This document shows positions 1 through 8,143 of a DNA stretch of 64,000 bases, one piece after another. Source of the stretch: JBIICI01 sp044238935 (GTDB lineage Bacteria > Pseudomonadota > Alphaproteobacteria > Micavibrionales > Micavibrionaceae); the NCBI GenBank assembly GCA_044238935.1, contig JBIICI010000001.1, forward strand, positions 62,001 to 126,000. Direction: 5' to 3'. Position numbers and translations under genes: made by a program. The stretch's first letter is position 1, and each line of letters starts with the position of its first letter. Below the pieces are notes generated by a model. It was not told the DNA's origin. It ran no database searches and was given only the letters and a program-made list of their open reading frames with translations.

Positions 1-1176
1 CACCTCTAATAACCCCGCAGCCGTAAATCCATGAATGGTAACGGTACATGAATCATTTAAAAAAGCTTGCTTGGCAATATCCAAACAGCTTACGCGATCC
101 ACCTCTTTTTTCATGCGCAATAAATCAATCATAATAATGCCGGATAAATTCCGCATACGGATTTGATTCGCGGCTTCTTGGATAATATTATGATTAATCT
201 GTTTTACGGGGCGTTTATCCCGTGCTTGATTGACATCAATTGTTGTTAAGGCTGCTGTTTCTTCGAAAATCATCTGAGCCCCAGATTCCAAAAATACCAC
301 AGGGTTCGTCAAGGCGATGATTTGTTCCATTAAATCAAAATGGGCATAGATAGATAAATCACTATGGGGATCATCCAATTCCACGGGCATGACACATTGT
401 AATAATTCTGGTGCAAAAACAGCACACCATTGATCGGCCTCTTCAAATTGTTCCAATGTGACAACTTGGATTGTTTTAACCGTATGTAAGGCTTGGTTGC
501 TTAACAGACGTTGAATTGCATCGGGGCCATCGGTCACCAATATCGGGCTTTGACCTTTAAAAAATTGGCTAATCTCTTTCCAGATTGATTTTAAGATTTG
601 TGCTTCTCGTGACAAGATTTCTGTTTGGACGGACGCCGCACCTGAGCGAATGATACAGCCTTTGATCTCTGGTTGCGTTTCTAACATCTCCGTTATTCGG
701 GCACGCAACACAGGGTCTTGGATACGTTTTGAAATTTTATTATCTTGGTTATGCGGCGCATAAATTAAATAACGCCCAGAAAGGGTAATATCCATACTGA
801 CAACAGGACATTTTTTTTCGATAGAATTCGGCAAAAAATACCCATCAGGAATGGATTTGACCTGCACCGCAATCATTTGTCCCTGCATCAGCGTTTTGCC
901 AATGGATTGATCGCCGCCCTTTTGATAAATCTGGCGGCCATCTTCTTGTTTAATGGCAATACGCACATCGCGATTATAAATCAGCGCTTCAATGCCTTCA
1001 CCCAAATCAACATAGGCACAATCATTATGCACATCAATGCGACTGACTTTTGCCCAATGAATTGCGCCATATTTGACGCTTTCATAGGTTGCATCAATTT
1101 CAATATCCGTGATGCGCCCATCTTTGACAGCGGCAACCCATAATGAGCCTTGTGCTTCGTCGATCAGAATATCCAT
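1..1176 (-). CDS. rng: Ribonuclease E/G family endoribonuclease, partial (C-terminus beyond window)
   Basis: The reading frame opens at the ATG at 1174-1176 and stays open to base 1, so about 392 N-terminal residues are present and the rest lies outside the window. The product matches the catalytic core of RNase E/G, which cuts single-stranded RNA during rRNA maturation and mRNA decay. Visible family features are the S1-like N-terminal region, the metal-binding aspartate in TTIDVN (about residue 314) and the second in IIMIDLLRM (about residue 350), followed by a GLLEV stretch like the GLVEMTR of the family. It starts one base after maf ends, giving the common alphaproteobacterial order infA-maf-RNase, probably one operon. 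The symbol follows that context; the missing C-terminus would decide between the G and E types. Confidence 0.9.
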   Translation of the reverse strand, partial: MDILIDEAQGSLWVAAVKDGRITDIEIDATYESVKYGAIHWAKVSRIDVHNDCAYVDLGEGIEALIYNRDVRIAIKQEDGRQIYQKGGDQSIGKTLMQGQMIAVQVKSIPDGYFLPNSIEKKCPVVSMDITLSGRYLIYAPHNQDNKISKRIQDPVLRARITEMLETQPEIKGCIIRSGAASVQTEILSREAQILKSIWKEISQFFKGQSPILVTDGPDAIQRLLSNQALHTVKTIQVVTLEQFEEADQWCAVFAPELLQCVMPVELDDPHSDLSIYAHFDLMEQIIALTNPVVFLESGAQMIFEETAALTTIDVNQARDKRPVKQINHNIIQEAANQIRMRNLSGIIMIDLLRMKKEVDRVSCLDIAKQAFLNDSCTVTIHGFTAAGLLEV

Positions 1177-1177
1177 T

Positions 1178-1828
1178 TTACCTATCCTCTGGTTCTATAG
1201 ATTGAAAACCATTATAGCCATTTCCAGATAAAAGCTGCCGTGTTTGATAAATATCTAACCCCACAATATTGCTATATGATCCTGCAATAAACTTAACAAA
1301 GCCTGCGGCTAATCCCTGTATGCCGTAAGATCCCGCTTTTCCATCCCATTCATTTGAGGCAATAAAATGATCAATTTCTGTTATATCTAATTTTTTAAAT
1401 TGTACAATTGTTTCACTGACACGGCTGCAGATTTTTCCAGATGGGGTAATCACGGCCTGCCCCCCCACCACACGATGCCGACGTCCCGATAAAAGCTGCA
1501 GCATCGCCAACGCATCACGTTCATCCTTTGGCTTGCCTAAAATTCTTGCACCGCATGCAACCACTGTGTCTGCTGCTAAAATAAAAACAAAATCATTTGA
1601 GGGGAGAGTTTCATGAATTTTACGCGCTTTTGCGATAGCCAATCGTTCCACCAAAAATCTTGGCTTCTCATTTTTCAGAGGGGATTCATCAATATCCGCA
1701 GGCATAATTTGGTTTGCGCACACACCAATTTGCGCCAATAACGCAACACGACGCGGCGATGCAGAAGCTAAAATTAATTGCCCGCTTTTATTTTTCACGG
1801 AAAGTAATACGCCCCTTACTAAGATCAT
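1178..1828 (-). CDS. maf: Maf-like nucleoside triphosphate pyrophosphatase
   Basis: This is a Maf family protein, which hydrolyses non-canonical or modified nucleoside triphosphates to monophosphates. The signature SASPRR lies near residue 23, followed by the DTVVAC and LGKPKD segments that hold the catalytic aspartate, and by SYGIQGLAAGF and SYSNIVGL near the C-terminus. The ATG at 1828 lies inside infA (41-base overlap) and neither it nor the alternative GTG at 1796-1798 has a clear ribosome-binding site. The GTG start would remove ten residues and fits the usual position of the LILASASPRR motif better. It sits between infA and the RNase E/G gene and is probably translationally coupled to infA. 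Confidence 0.93.
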   Translation of the reverse strand: MILVRGVLLSVKNKSGQLILASASPRRVALLAQIGVCANQIMPADIDESPLKNEKPRFLVERLAIAKARKIHETLPSNDFVFILAADTVVACGARILGKPKDERDALAMLQLLSGRRHRVVGGQAVITPSGKICSRVSETIVQFKKLDITEIDHFIASNEWDGKAGSYGIQGLAAGFVKFIAGSYSNIVGLDIYQTRQLLSGNGYNGFQSIEPEDR

Positions 1829-2006
1829 AAGGGGTCATTTCCACCGTCACTGTATCCCCTTGTAAAACACGAATACGATTTTTGCGCATTTTCCCAGCAG
1901 TATGTGCTAAAATTTCATGGTCGTTTTCCAGCTTAACACGAAACATCGCACTGGGCAGAACCTCAGTAACCACGCCTTTAAATTCAATAACGTCTTCTTT
2001 TGACAT
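1788..2006 (-). CDS. infA: Translation initiation factor IF-1
   Basis: The 72-residue product beginning MSKEDVIEF is a full-length IF-1, an OB-fold protein that binds the 30S A site and helps select the start codon. The diagnostic TAGKMRKNRIRV and LSKGRITFR stretches are present. The ATG at 2004-2006 was chosen over an in-frame ATG at 2081 because it gives the standard length and is preceded by AAAGGTGG. It heads an infA-maf-RNase E/G operon. The longer reading would add 25 residues not found in the family. Confidence 0.97.
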   Translation of the reverse strand: MSKEDVIEFKGVVTEVLPSAMFRVKLENDHEILAHTAGKMRKNRIRVLQGDTVTVEMTPYDLSKGRITFREK

Positions 2007-2127
2007 AGGATAAAAATCCACCTTTGATAAAAATAAGTTCACGATTTCCTGCTTTATAGCTTGAAACCATTCAAATCGCAATGATTTTTATAGCTCTATC
2101 AATAATCGTTACGAATTGAATCTATTT

Positions 2128-2142
2128 TTAAGGTCACCTTAA
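2128..2142. promoter_or_regulatory. Candidate CtrA box upstream of the Flp pilin gene
   Basis: The sequence TTAAGGTCACCTTAA fits TTAA-N7-TTAA, the binding site of the alphaproteobacterial cell-cycle regulator CtrA, and is also a perfect inverted repeat. It ends 14 bases before the -35 of the pilin promoter, a place where an activator could act. The pilin gene of Caulobacter is CtrA-activated, so the placement is biologically sensible. ctrA itself is not in this window. Confidence 0.6.
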
Positions 2143-2156
2143 GAGTTTCCGCATTA

Positions 2157-2186
2157 TTGTTGATATAGGGAATAATACTGTATTAT
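2157..2186 (+). promoter_or_regulatory. Candidate sigma70-type promoter of the Flp pilin gene
   Basis: TTGTTG at 2157-2162 and TATTAT at 2181-2186 are separated by 18 bases, a good -35/-10 pair. The start codon follows 57 bases downstream of the -10. The CtrA box at 2128-2142 lies just upstream. Confidence 0.5.
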
Positions 2187-2242
2187 GTATTTTAAAGAAC
2201 CAAACTTTGAACCATAAATTATGAAATTAAAGGAGAAAGATT

Positions 2243-2455
2243 ATGTTCCGCAAGATTTTAGCAATGAAAGAAACATACTTCCATAACGAAGAGGGAGCGA
2301 CAGCGATTGAATATGGATTAATTGCTGCAGGTATTTCGTTGGCCATTTTAGGCGCTGTCTTTACATTTGGGAATGATTTACGTGACCTATTCGGCACAAT
2401 GAACGACTCAATTGGCACAGCCGCTGATAATGTTGATACAGGCACAATTGAATAA
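2243..2455 (+). CDS. Flp/Fap-type IVb pilin
   Basis: The 70-residue product is a Flp-type (type IVb) prepilin. A short basic leader is followed by EEGATAIEYGLIAAGIS, with the expected cleavage after Gly, the conserved Glu five residues into the mature form and a single hydrophobic helix. The mature pilin would be polymerised at the inner membrane into an adhesive fibre. A strong ribosome-binding site (AAAGGAGAAAG) precedes the ATG. It stands alone with its own promoter and terminator, as major pilins often do because they are made in excess. The matching prepilin peptidase candidate is at 19863-20366. No Tad ATPase or TadB/C genes are in the window. Confidence 0.93.
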   Translation: MFRKILAMKETYFHNEEGATAIEYGLIAAGISLAILGAVFTFGNDLRDLFGTMNDSIGTAADNVDTGTIE

Positions 2456-2492
2456 AATAAAAGAGACGATCTGATAAAAGCCTATTACCATC

Positions 2493-2525
2493 AATCCTTC
2501 TATAATTTTATAGAAGGATTTTTTT
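2493..2525 (+). terminator. Rho-independent terminator of the pilin gene
   Basis: A perfect 12-bp stem (2493-2504 with 2509-2520) closes a 4-base loop and is followed by TTTTT. It begins 37 bases after the pilin stop codon. The T-run overlaps the stop codon of the convergent regulator gene. Confidence 0.85.
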
Positions 2526-3180
2526 ATTTCAAATAACCAGCTGAAAAATCAACCTTACCAATGACACAGCCGACAATCACATCTTCTGCACATAGGGCAT
2601 CGCGATGAATAATCTCTTGTTCAGCGTTGCGATTAGATAAGGCGGTATTTAATATATAATATTCATAATCTTTAAAATCAGTGGACAAGACACGGAATAA
2701 AAGAATATCACCCGTTACAAATTGATGATAATCAAAGCGCACGGCGTGCATAAAAAAAGAATTTTCAGGATGAAGCTGTACAGAATGAAGTTCGGTCTGA
2801 AGAAATTTGACATTAAAAATAAAATCTTTGGCAGGTAAATTCACCGAAGACGGCAATGGCTTTTGCGCAGATTTTCTTTTTGGTTTCGCATTCTCTCCCA
2901 CAATCCCCAATGATTCGGCTGTTAAATGCGGTCTGAAGTTCTGGCTATAGATCCCTTCTGCCAAAATTGTCGCATGTGGGTTGTATCGATCAGCGGTTAA
3001 ATCAATGGTGGATAAGCCAAAAAACTCACGCATGATATGATATTCGCGTGCCTTGATTTCCCTTGTCCCACACAAAATCTTACTGACAGCAGGAGGCTCA
3101 AGAGACAACGCTTTCGCCAAGTGAATCTTGCGTTTCGAGGGATTTTTTCTGAATTGCTCTCTAAGCCACTTACCGTCCAT
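2524..3180 (-). CDS. HTH transcriptional regulator with degenerate S24/LexA-like C-terminal domain
   Basis: The 218-residue product has an N-terminal helix-turn-helix of the phage-repressor type (IHLAKALSLEPPAVSKIL, about residues 19-36). Its C-terminal part resembles the S24 peptidase fold of LexA/CI repressors (ENSFFMHAVRFDYHQ followed by VTGDILLF). A serine sits where the nucleophile would be, but I cannot point to the catalytic lysine, so autocleavage is doubtful. It runs divergently from the Xre-type gene at 3313 across a 132-bp very AT-rich gap, a CI/Cro-like arrangement, and converges with the pilin gene. It may be domesticated from a phage. Targets are unknown. Confidence 0.7.
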   Translation of the reverse strand: MDGKWLREQFRKNPSKRKIHLAKALSLEPPAVSKILCGTREIKAREYHIMREFFGLSTIDLTADRYNPHATILAEGIYSQNFRPHLTAESLGIVGENAKPKRKSAQKPLPSSVNLPAKDFIFNVKFLQTELHSVQLHPENSFFMHAVRFDYHQFVTGDILLFRVLSTDFKDYEYYILNTALSNRNAEQEIIHRDALCAEDVIVGCVIGKVDFSAGYLK

Positions 3181-3312
3181 AAGGGTTGTATTATGCCTTT
3201 TTATTTTTTAAAAATATATTGCTATATTAGAAAATATAATTTATTATTTCTTTTAAAGAAAAATAATAGCTTAAAATTCTTAATATTAGCAATATATATA
3301 AGAGGAAAATAA

Positions 3313-3702
3313 ATGGCTCAGAAATTGCCAAAAAACACACAAAACTATTCTCAAATGGAACAACCTGAATTGTCAAAAATAATTGGTAAGAACCTCAGAT
3401 TTTTTAGAAAACAGTGGGGGCTCAACCAAAATCAGATTGGTAAAATCTTGGGTGTTAGCTATCAACAAGTTCAAAAATACGAAAAGGGAATCTCCAGAAT
3501 CCCCATTGATTCTCTCTATTGCCTCGCGTGCCATTTTAATATTCAATTTGACTCTTTTTTTAGCGCGGCAGAGCATCCCTATAATATAAGTCGACCTGAG
3601 GATCACAAATATTTCTCACAAATTGTTGATGCTTATTACCAAACGGATTCATTAAAACAGCGTCAAAAATTAGCAATGATTTGCAAAATCCTAACCTCTT
3701 GA
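3313..3702 (+). CDS. Xre/Cro-CI family HTH transcriptional regulator
   Basis: The 129-residue protein carries one HTH_3 domain (about residues 22-80): LRFFRKQWGLNQNQIGKIL is the first helix pair, and VSYQQVQKYEKG with SRIPIDSLYCLA is the recognition helix and following helix. This type is common in alphaproteobacteria as small stand-alone repressors. The start has a good AGAGGAAA ribosome-binding site. It is divergent from the S24-like regulator, so the two may cross-regulate from the shared AT-rich intergenic stretch. The gene that follows, nrdB, has its own NrdR-type control and is probably unrelated. Confidence 0.85.
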   Translation: MAQKLPKNTQNYSQMEQPELSKIIGKNLRFFRKQWGLNQNQIGKILGVSYQQVQKYEKGISRIPIDSLYCLACHFNIQFDSFFSAAEHPYNISRPEDHKYFSQIVDAYYQTDSLKQRQKLAMICKILTS

Positions 3703-3726
3703 GAAAAAAGAAGAAGAGCGCTTTTT

Positions 3727-3773
3727 ATACCATATATAGATTTCTGAAATTAACTCTATACAAAATATTGATA
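3727..3773. promoter_or_regulatory. Pair of NrdR boxes controlling nrdB
   Basis: Two 16-bp elements match the NrdR box consensus acaCwAtATaTwGtgt. The first, at 3727-3742, has the core CCATATATAG; the second, at 3758-3773, has the core CAAAATATTG. Their cores are exactly 31 bp apart, the three-helical-turn spacing typical of paired NrdR sites. NrdR is the ATP/dATP-sensing repressor of ribonucleotide reductase genes. The second box lies just upstream of the -10 TATAAT at 3796-3801, so bound repressor would block the promoter. Confidence 0.75.
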
Positions 3774-3795
3774 ATATTTTATCTAAAAACCCTTG

Positions 3796-3801
3796 TATAA
3801 T
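3796..3801 (+). promoter_or_regulatory. -10 element of the nrdB promoter
   Basis: A perfect TATAAT lies 58 bases before the chosen nrdB start. No good -35 is present at 17 bases; TTGATA at 3768-3773 is 22 bases away. The NrdR boxes overlap the region where RNA polymerase would bind. Confidence 0.45.
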
Positions 3802-3859
3802 TTCTGATATGGTTTACATTAAAATCAATCTTATTTCTTTTTCTTCTGGAGACATAACC

Positions 3860-4909
3860 ATGAATCTTGCCCTAAACGCCGCCAACGATGTTGAGATGAA
3901 AAAATCCCCTCTGTTACAAGAACGCCATGTTTATAAACCTTTTTTATATCCATGGTGTTATGAGGCATGGTTGACACAGCAACGCATTCACTGGTTACCC
4001 GAAGAAGTACCCTTAGCCGAAGATGTGCGAGATTGGAAACAAAAGCTGACCCCATCTGAAAAAAATATCATGACTCAGATTTTCCGTTTCTTTACCCAAA
4101 GCGACGTTGAGGTCAATAATTGTTACATGAAACATTACAGCCAAGTTTTTGGCCCTGTTGAAGTGCAGATGATGTTATCCGCCTTTTCAAATATTGAAAC
4201 GGTTCATATTGCCGCCTATTCCCACTTGCTTGATACAATTGGAATGCCTGAGGTCGAATATCAAGCCTTTATGAAATATAAAGAAATGAAAGACAAATTC
4301 GATTACATGCAAAATGCATCGATGAAATCACGCCGTGATATTGCCAAAACCATGGCGATGTTTGGCGCATTTACCGAAGGATTACAGCTTTTTGCATCCT
4401 TTGCGATCTTAATGAACTTCCCGCGTTTTAATAAAATGAAGGGCATGGGGCAGATTGTGACATGGTCAGTGCGGGATGAAACGTTGCATTGCTTATCCAT
4501 GATTCGCCTCTTCAAAAGCTTTATCAATGAAAACCCCGATATTTGGGATGATGAATTAAAACAAGAAATCACCCAATCTTGTGCAACGATTATTGGATTC
4601 GAAGATGCCTTTATTGATCTGACCTTTGAAATGGGAGATATTGAGGGATTAAAAGCAGAAGAGGTCAAACAATATATTCGCTATATTGGGGATCGTCGTT
4701 TGCAACAATTAGGGCTAGATGCGATTTACGGTGCTGATAAGAATCCATTACCTTGGATGGATGAAATGCTGAATGGCGCGGAACATACAAATTTCTTTGA
4801 AAACAGATCAACAGAATATTCCCGCGCCTCCACCCAAGGCACATGGGAAGAAGCCTTTAGCGATGATGTGTTTGCGGGCAATTACGGTATTCGCGGCACT
4901 GTAAAATAA
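3860..4909 (+). CDS. nrdB: Class Ia ribonucleotide reductase, beta (radical) subunit
   Basis: The 349-residue product is the di-iron subunit that generates the tyrosyl radical used by NrdA to reduce ribonucleoside diphosphates. The signature EXXHXXXY is present as ETVHIAAY (Glu113, His116 and radical Tyr120), with further iron ligands in FTEGLQ (Glu173) and RDETLH (Glu207, His210); the first acidic ligand lies in SDVEV near residue 82. The ATG at 3860 is preferred over an in-frame ATG at 3809 because it follows CTGGAG and matches the family start. The C-terminal tail, used to dock on NrdA, looks complete. nrdA is not in the window. Paired NrdR boxes upstream indicate NrdR repression. Confidence 0.96.
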   Translation: MNLALNAANDVEMKKSPLLQERHVYKPFLYPWCYEAWLTQQRIHWLPEEVPLAEDVRDWKQKLTPSEKNIMTQIFRFFTQSDVEVNNCYMKHYSQVFGPVEVQMMLSAFSNIETVHIAAYSHLLDTIGMPEVEYQAFMKYKEMKDKFDYMQNASMKSRRDIAKTMAMFGAFTEGLQLFASFAILMNFPRFNKMKGMGQIVTWSVRDETLHCLSMIRLFKSFINENPDIWDDELKQEITQSCATIIGFEDAFIDLTFEMGDIEGLKAEEVKQYIRYIGDRRLQQLGLDAIYGADKNPLPWMDEMLNGAEHTNFFENRSTEYSRASTQGTWEEAFSDDVFAGNYGIRGTVK

Positions 4910-4929
4910 GGGTGATGCGAAAGCGCGCT

Positions 4930-4975
4930 TATAGAAGCCGCTGCCAAAATCCAGACTTTTCTTGCGGCTTCTATA
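4930..4975. repeat. Inverted repeat between nrdB and the hybrid kinase gene
   Basis: TATAGAAGCCGC (4930-4941) is repeated in inverted form at 4964-4975, a perfect 12-bp stem around a 22-base spacer. Neither side has a T-run, so it is not a standard intrinsic terminator. It lies between two convergent genes and may slow or end transcription from both sides. Confidence 0.5.
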
Positions 4976-5001
4976 GAGTACATTATGGTTTGTTTAAACA
5001 C

Positions 5002-8000
5002 CTAACTCTTCCAATCTTCTAATGCTTTCTGGGCGCGATCTTTGGCTGATTCTAATGTTTCACCAATTTTGGAGATTGCGTTTATATCATTTTTACGCGC
5101 ATAATCTTCGATTGCTGCACTCAGGCTGCTCAGTTCAGTTAAACCAAAGTTCGCTGCCATCCCCTTTAATTCATGGGCACGGTTTTTAATATCGATGCTA
5201 TTTTGTTGTACGATAGCGATATGAAGACGCCCTAAGATTTCATCTGTACTGGTTATCAAACTATTGAAAAGCTCTTCAAATTGCGATTCTCCGATCACGC
5301 TTTGTAGGTCATTTAACATTTTAGGGTCAAAGACACTGTTGATTTCAGGTATAACCACGTCTGACACCGCATGATCATCGTGCCGTTCATGAGATGTGGC
5401 TACTGATTTTTGATGTGTATTAAAGGAGTCGGTAGGCGTTATTGTATTTACACCGCCCAAACTTTCTTGAATGGTTACGGCTAGAATATCATAATCAATT
5501 GGCTTGGCTAATAATCCTTGCATACCTGCCTTTTTGGCTTCGTCTTCATACTCTTTACCCACATTACCTGTCAGCGCGAATATGGGGGTCTCTTTGTTCA
5601 TATTGCCGTAAATTGTCCGAATTGTACGGGCTGTATCGGCTCCGTTAATACCGGGTAAGTTCATATCCATTAAAATCAAATCATATTTTTGTTTCATTGT
5701 GATTTGAGTGGCTTTCTCCCCTGATTCCGTGACATCGCACTGATGTCCCATTTTTTTAAGGAATTCAACCATCAGTTTCTGGTTTATCACATTATCTTCG
5801 ACCACTAAAATATTAGCCTCAAGAATTTTCCTTGGTACGGCAGGGCTTACTGCAGAGGCTTGGTATTTATCATGTTCTATTACCCCCTCAGAATAGGGCA
5901 TGTTTAAATAAAAGAAGAAACTTGTCCCAATATCCTCCACACTATTGACCCCAATCATACTTCCCATGGCCTCAATTAACCGCTTACAAATAGCCAATCC
6001 CAAGCCTGTACCACCAAAATTTCTGGAGATACTGCGATCGGCCTGAGAAAATGGATTAAATAAATTGGCTTGGGCTTTTTTGGATATACCAATGCCTGTA
6101 TCTTCTACGACAAAATAAATTAAGTGCGGTTCTTTTGTGGATTGATCATGTGCTTTATCCCGTCCTTTATCGTCATCTAATGTTTGAATATCTTCGGTTT
6201 TATTGATTTTCAAACAAACATGCCCTTGTTGGGTAAACTTAATTGCATTACCGACTAGATTCAGTAAAATCTGTCTTAATCGTGTCGGATCGCCCTGAAC
6301 ATAACGCGGCACATCTGCGCCCATATCTAATTTTAGCTCAATATTTTTAGCACTGGCATGACCAGACATCAGAGTAATCACTCCATCAGCCAAACGATGC
6401 AGATCCATATCTAAGATTTCAAGCTCCATCTTTCCATTTTCGATTTTTTCAAAATCTAAAATATCATTCAGGAGGGAGAGCATTGCATCACACGAATCTT
6501 GCATTGTTTGCGCATAACCCGTTTGCTCACGCGTCAAGCTAGTGCCCATCATCAGCTTTAGCATCCCCATGATGCCATTCATCGGTGTTCGAATCTCATG
6601 ACTAACAACGGCTAAGAAAGCAGATTTTGCTTGGTTAGCTTGGTCAGCCATTTCTTTTGCTAGACGCATTTCTTCGGTAATTTTTGCATCGCGCTCACGC
6701 AATGTTGCCATGACTTTTCGTTCATGTTCGATGACTTTTAATAAACGATCATGTTCAGATTGATGCTTGTGACGATTCAGTGCCTCTGAAATTTCGTCTT
6801 CGTGAATTTGCTGACTGTGAATCCGTTGTGATCCAACAATATTATCCTTAGATTTTAAAATAATCGCATACAGAATTAATATAAAATATGCGATATTCCC
6901 AATCCAAAAGCTGTTTAAAAAGACAGGCAGGGGTTGTATCCAGCCCAATAAAGCAAATTGCTGAATCATAAATCCCAATAATAAACAGGTATGCGCAACC
7001 GCCCAATAAATTTTCCCATTCACAGATTTGATATTGGCCGTGATTGGAATGATAATACAGGCGCTATACACAACCCAATAAGATAATGAAAACACCCAAG
7101 TCGGCAGGGTATGACTGCCCCCAAAGAATAAAAGAGGCAGAATCAATGCCACCAATATAAAGGTCAGTAATCCATGAATAATATTTTTTTCTTTTAGCCT
7201 GAATCTTTTCATTTCCAAAAAAGATCGTGTGGCCATGATACAAAAAATAAGCATGGCACTATTGATAAAAGGCCATGACATATTGATGAACTGTGCCTGC
7301 CCAAATGTCGTGCCGCTGGCCAAGGGATAATATAAAAACAACGCCAAGAAATAAGCGGCCACCCATAACCCCACATCAAGCTGTTGAATCATGTATAAAA
7401 TAAAAAATACCCCCATCGCCATAAACAGAAAATGCCCAAAGAACCATGAAAATGATTCTGTGTTTTGTCTGGAATCGATATAATTTTTAAGGGAATAAAT
7501 CTGGGGGTTTAAAGAGATCATTGATCTGTTATCAGGATCAACAAAGAAAATAAGCAATTGTGATTTATAGGGTGCAATTTCTATTTTCAATGCGCCATGC
7601 TGAAATAGATTGTCTTTATATTCTGCTGTCTTCCGTGAATCATACAGAATTTTCTGTGTACTGGCATTATACGCCAACAAGCGCTCAATACGTCCGAACT
7701 GACCATTTTCTGCATTGCCAAAATTAAGAATCCAATCTTTTACATCACTGTTGTTTTTAACAGGAACAATAAGCCAAAACGGGACACCTGATTTCGATGA
7801 TCGGTAATGGGATTGTGTGTATTGATCGCCTAAGTTTTTTGTTTTGTACAGATCAATAATATTTTTTAAACTATACTGATATTCTGGGTCATATTTAACA
7901 TAGGATAAACCTAAAAAATTTATCTGATCTGTTGTGTTTTGTAAAATACTGATTGATGATGTTGGGCGCTGGTCTTGTGCGAAGCTATAAAAAGAACAAA

Positions 8001-8079
8001 AAATTAGAACAAGAGCCACCATCCCCAAAATGAGAGGTTTTATATTAAAGGAGTGCGATGATCGTTTTGCTGATCCCAT
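5002..8079 (-). CDS. Membrane hybrid sensor histidine kinase (7TMR-DISM-like sensor, HisKA-HATPase-REC-Hpt)
   Basis: The 1025-residue protein carries a whole phosphorelay in one chain. An N-terminal signal/anchor helix (about 15-34) precedes a periplasmic region (about 35-205) resembling 7TMR-DISM extracellular domains, then about seven membrane helices (210-410) and a coiled-coil linker. The HisKA box FLAVVSHEIRTPMNG puts the phospho-His at 494. The N box is near 597-616, with glycine boxes DTGIGI and GGTGLGLAI. The receiver domain begins ILVVEDN with phospho-Asp 805, and a C-terminal Hpt domain has RAHELKGMAANFG with His969. This BarA/TorS-like layout would pass phosphate to a response regulator elsewhere. 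The signal is unknown. The gene is monocistronic. Confidence 0.93.
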   Translation of the reverse strand: MGSAKRSSHSFNIKPLILGMVALVLIFCSFYSFAQDQRPTSSISILQNTTDQINFLGLSYVKYDPEYQYSLKNIIDLYKTKNLGDQYTQSHYRSSKSGVPFWLIVPVKNNSDVKDWILNFGNAENGQFGRIERLLAYNASTQKILYDSRKTAEYKDNLFQHGALKIEIAPYKSQLLIFFVDPDNRSMISLNPQIYSLKNYIDSRQNTESFSWFFGHFLFMAMGVFFILYMIQQLDVGLWVAAYFLALFLYYPLASGTTFGQAQFINMSWPFINSAMLIFCIMATRSFLEMKRFRLKEKNIIHGLLTFILVALILPLLFFGGSHTLPTWVFSLSYWVVYSACIIIPITANIKSVNGKIYWAVAHTCLLLGFMIQQFALLGWIQPLPVFLNSFWIGNIAYFILILYAIILKSKDNIVGSQRIHSQQIHEDEISEALNRHKHQSEHDRLLKVIEHERKVMATLRERDAKITEEMRLAKEMADQANQAKSAFLAVVSHEIRTPMNGIMGMLKLMMGTSLTREQTGYAQTMQDSCDAMLSLLNDILDFEKIENGKMELEILDMDLHRLADGVITLMSGHASAKNIELKLDMGADVPRYVQGDPTRLRQILLNLVGNAIKFTQQGHVCLKINKTEDIQTLDDDKGRDKAHDQSTKEPHLIYFVVEDTGIGISKKAQANLFNPFSQADRSISRNFGGTGLGLAICKRLIEAMGSMIGVNSVEDIGTSFFFYLNMPYSEGVIEHDKYQASAVSPAVPRKILEANILVVEDNVINQKLMVEFLKKMGHQCDVTESGEKATQITMKQKYDLILMDMNLPGINGADTARTIRTIYGNMNKETPIFALTGNVGKEYEDEAKKAGMQGLLAKPIDYDILAVTIQESLGGVNTITPTDSFNTHQKSVATSHERHDDHAVSDVVIPEINSVFDPKMLNDLQSVIGESQFEELFNSLITSTDEILGRLHIAIVQQNSIDIKNRAHELKGMAANFGLTELSSLSAAIEDYARKNDINAISKIGETLESAKDRAQKALEDWKS

Positions 8080-8143
8080 ATATCATGAATGTATGTTGCG
8101 TGTTTAGATTACGCCATCATGACATGATAATATTTATGAATCC

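Noticed and set aside
877..1143. Plus-strand open frame inside the RNase E/G gene
   Set aside because: The opposite frame encodes a clear RNase E/G, so this is a shadow.
3037..3312. Plus-strand open frame across the divergent regulator gap
   Set aside because: It overlaps the S24-like gene antisense and then poly-Lys/Leu AT-rich DNA, with no start signal.
4303..4668. Minus-strand 121-codon frame inside nrdB
   Set aside because: nrdB on the other strand has all its iron ligands; this is a shadow frame.
4930..4975. Intrinsic terminator of nrdB
   Set aside because: The 12-bp stem has no T-run on either strand and a 22-base loop, so it is listed only as an inverted repeat.
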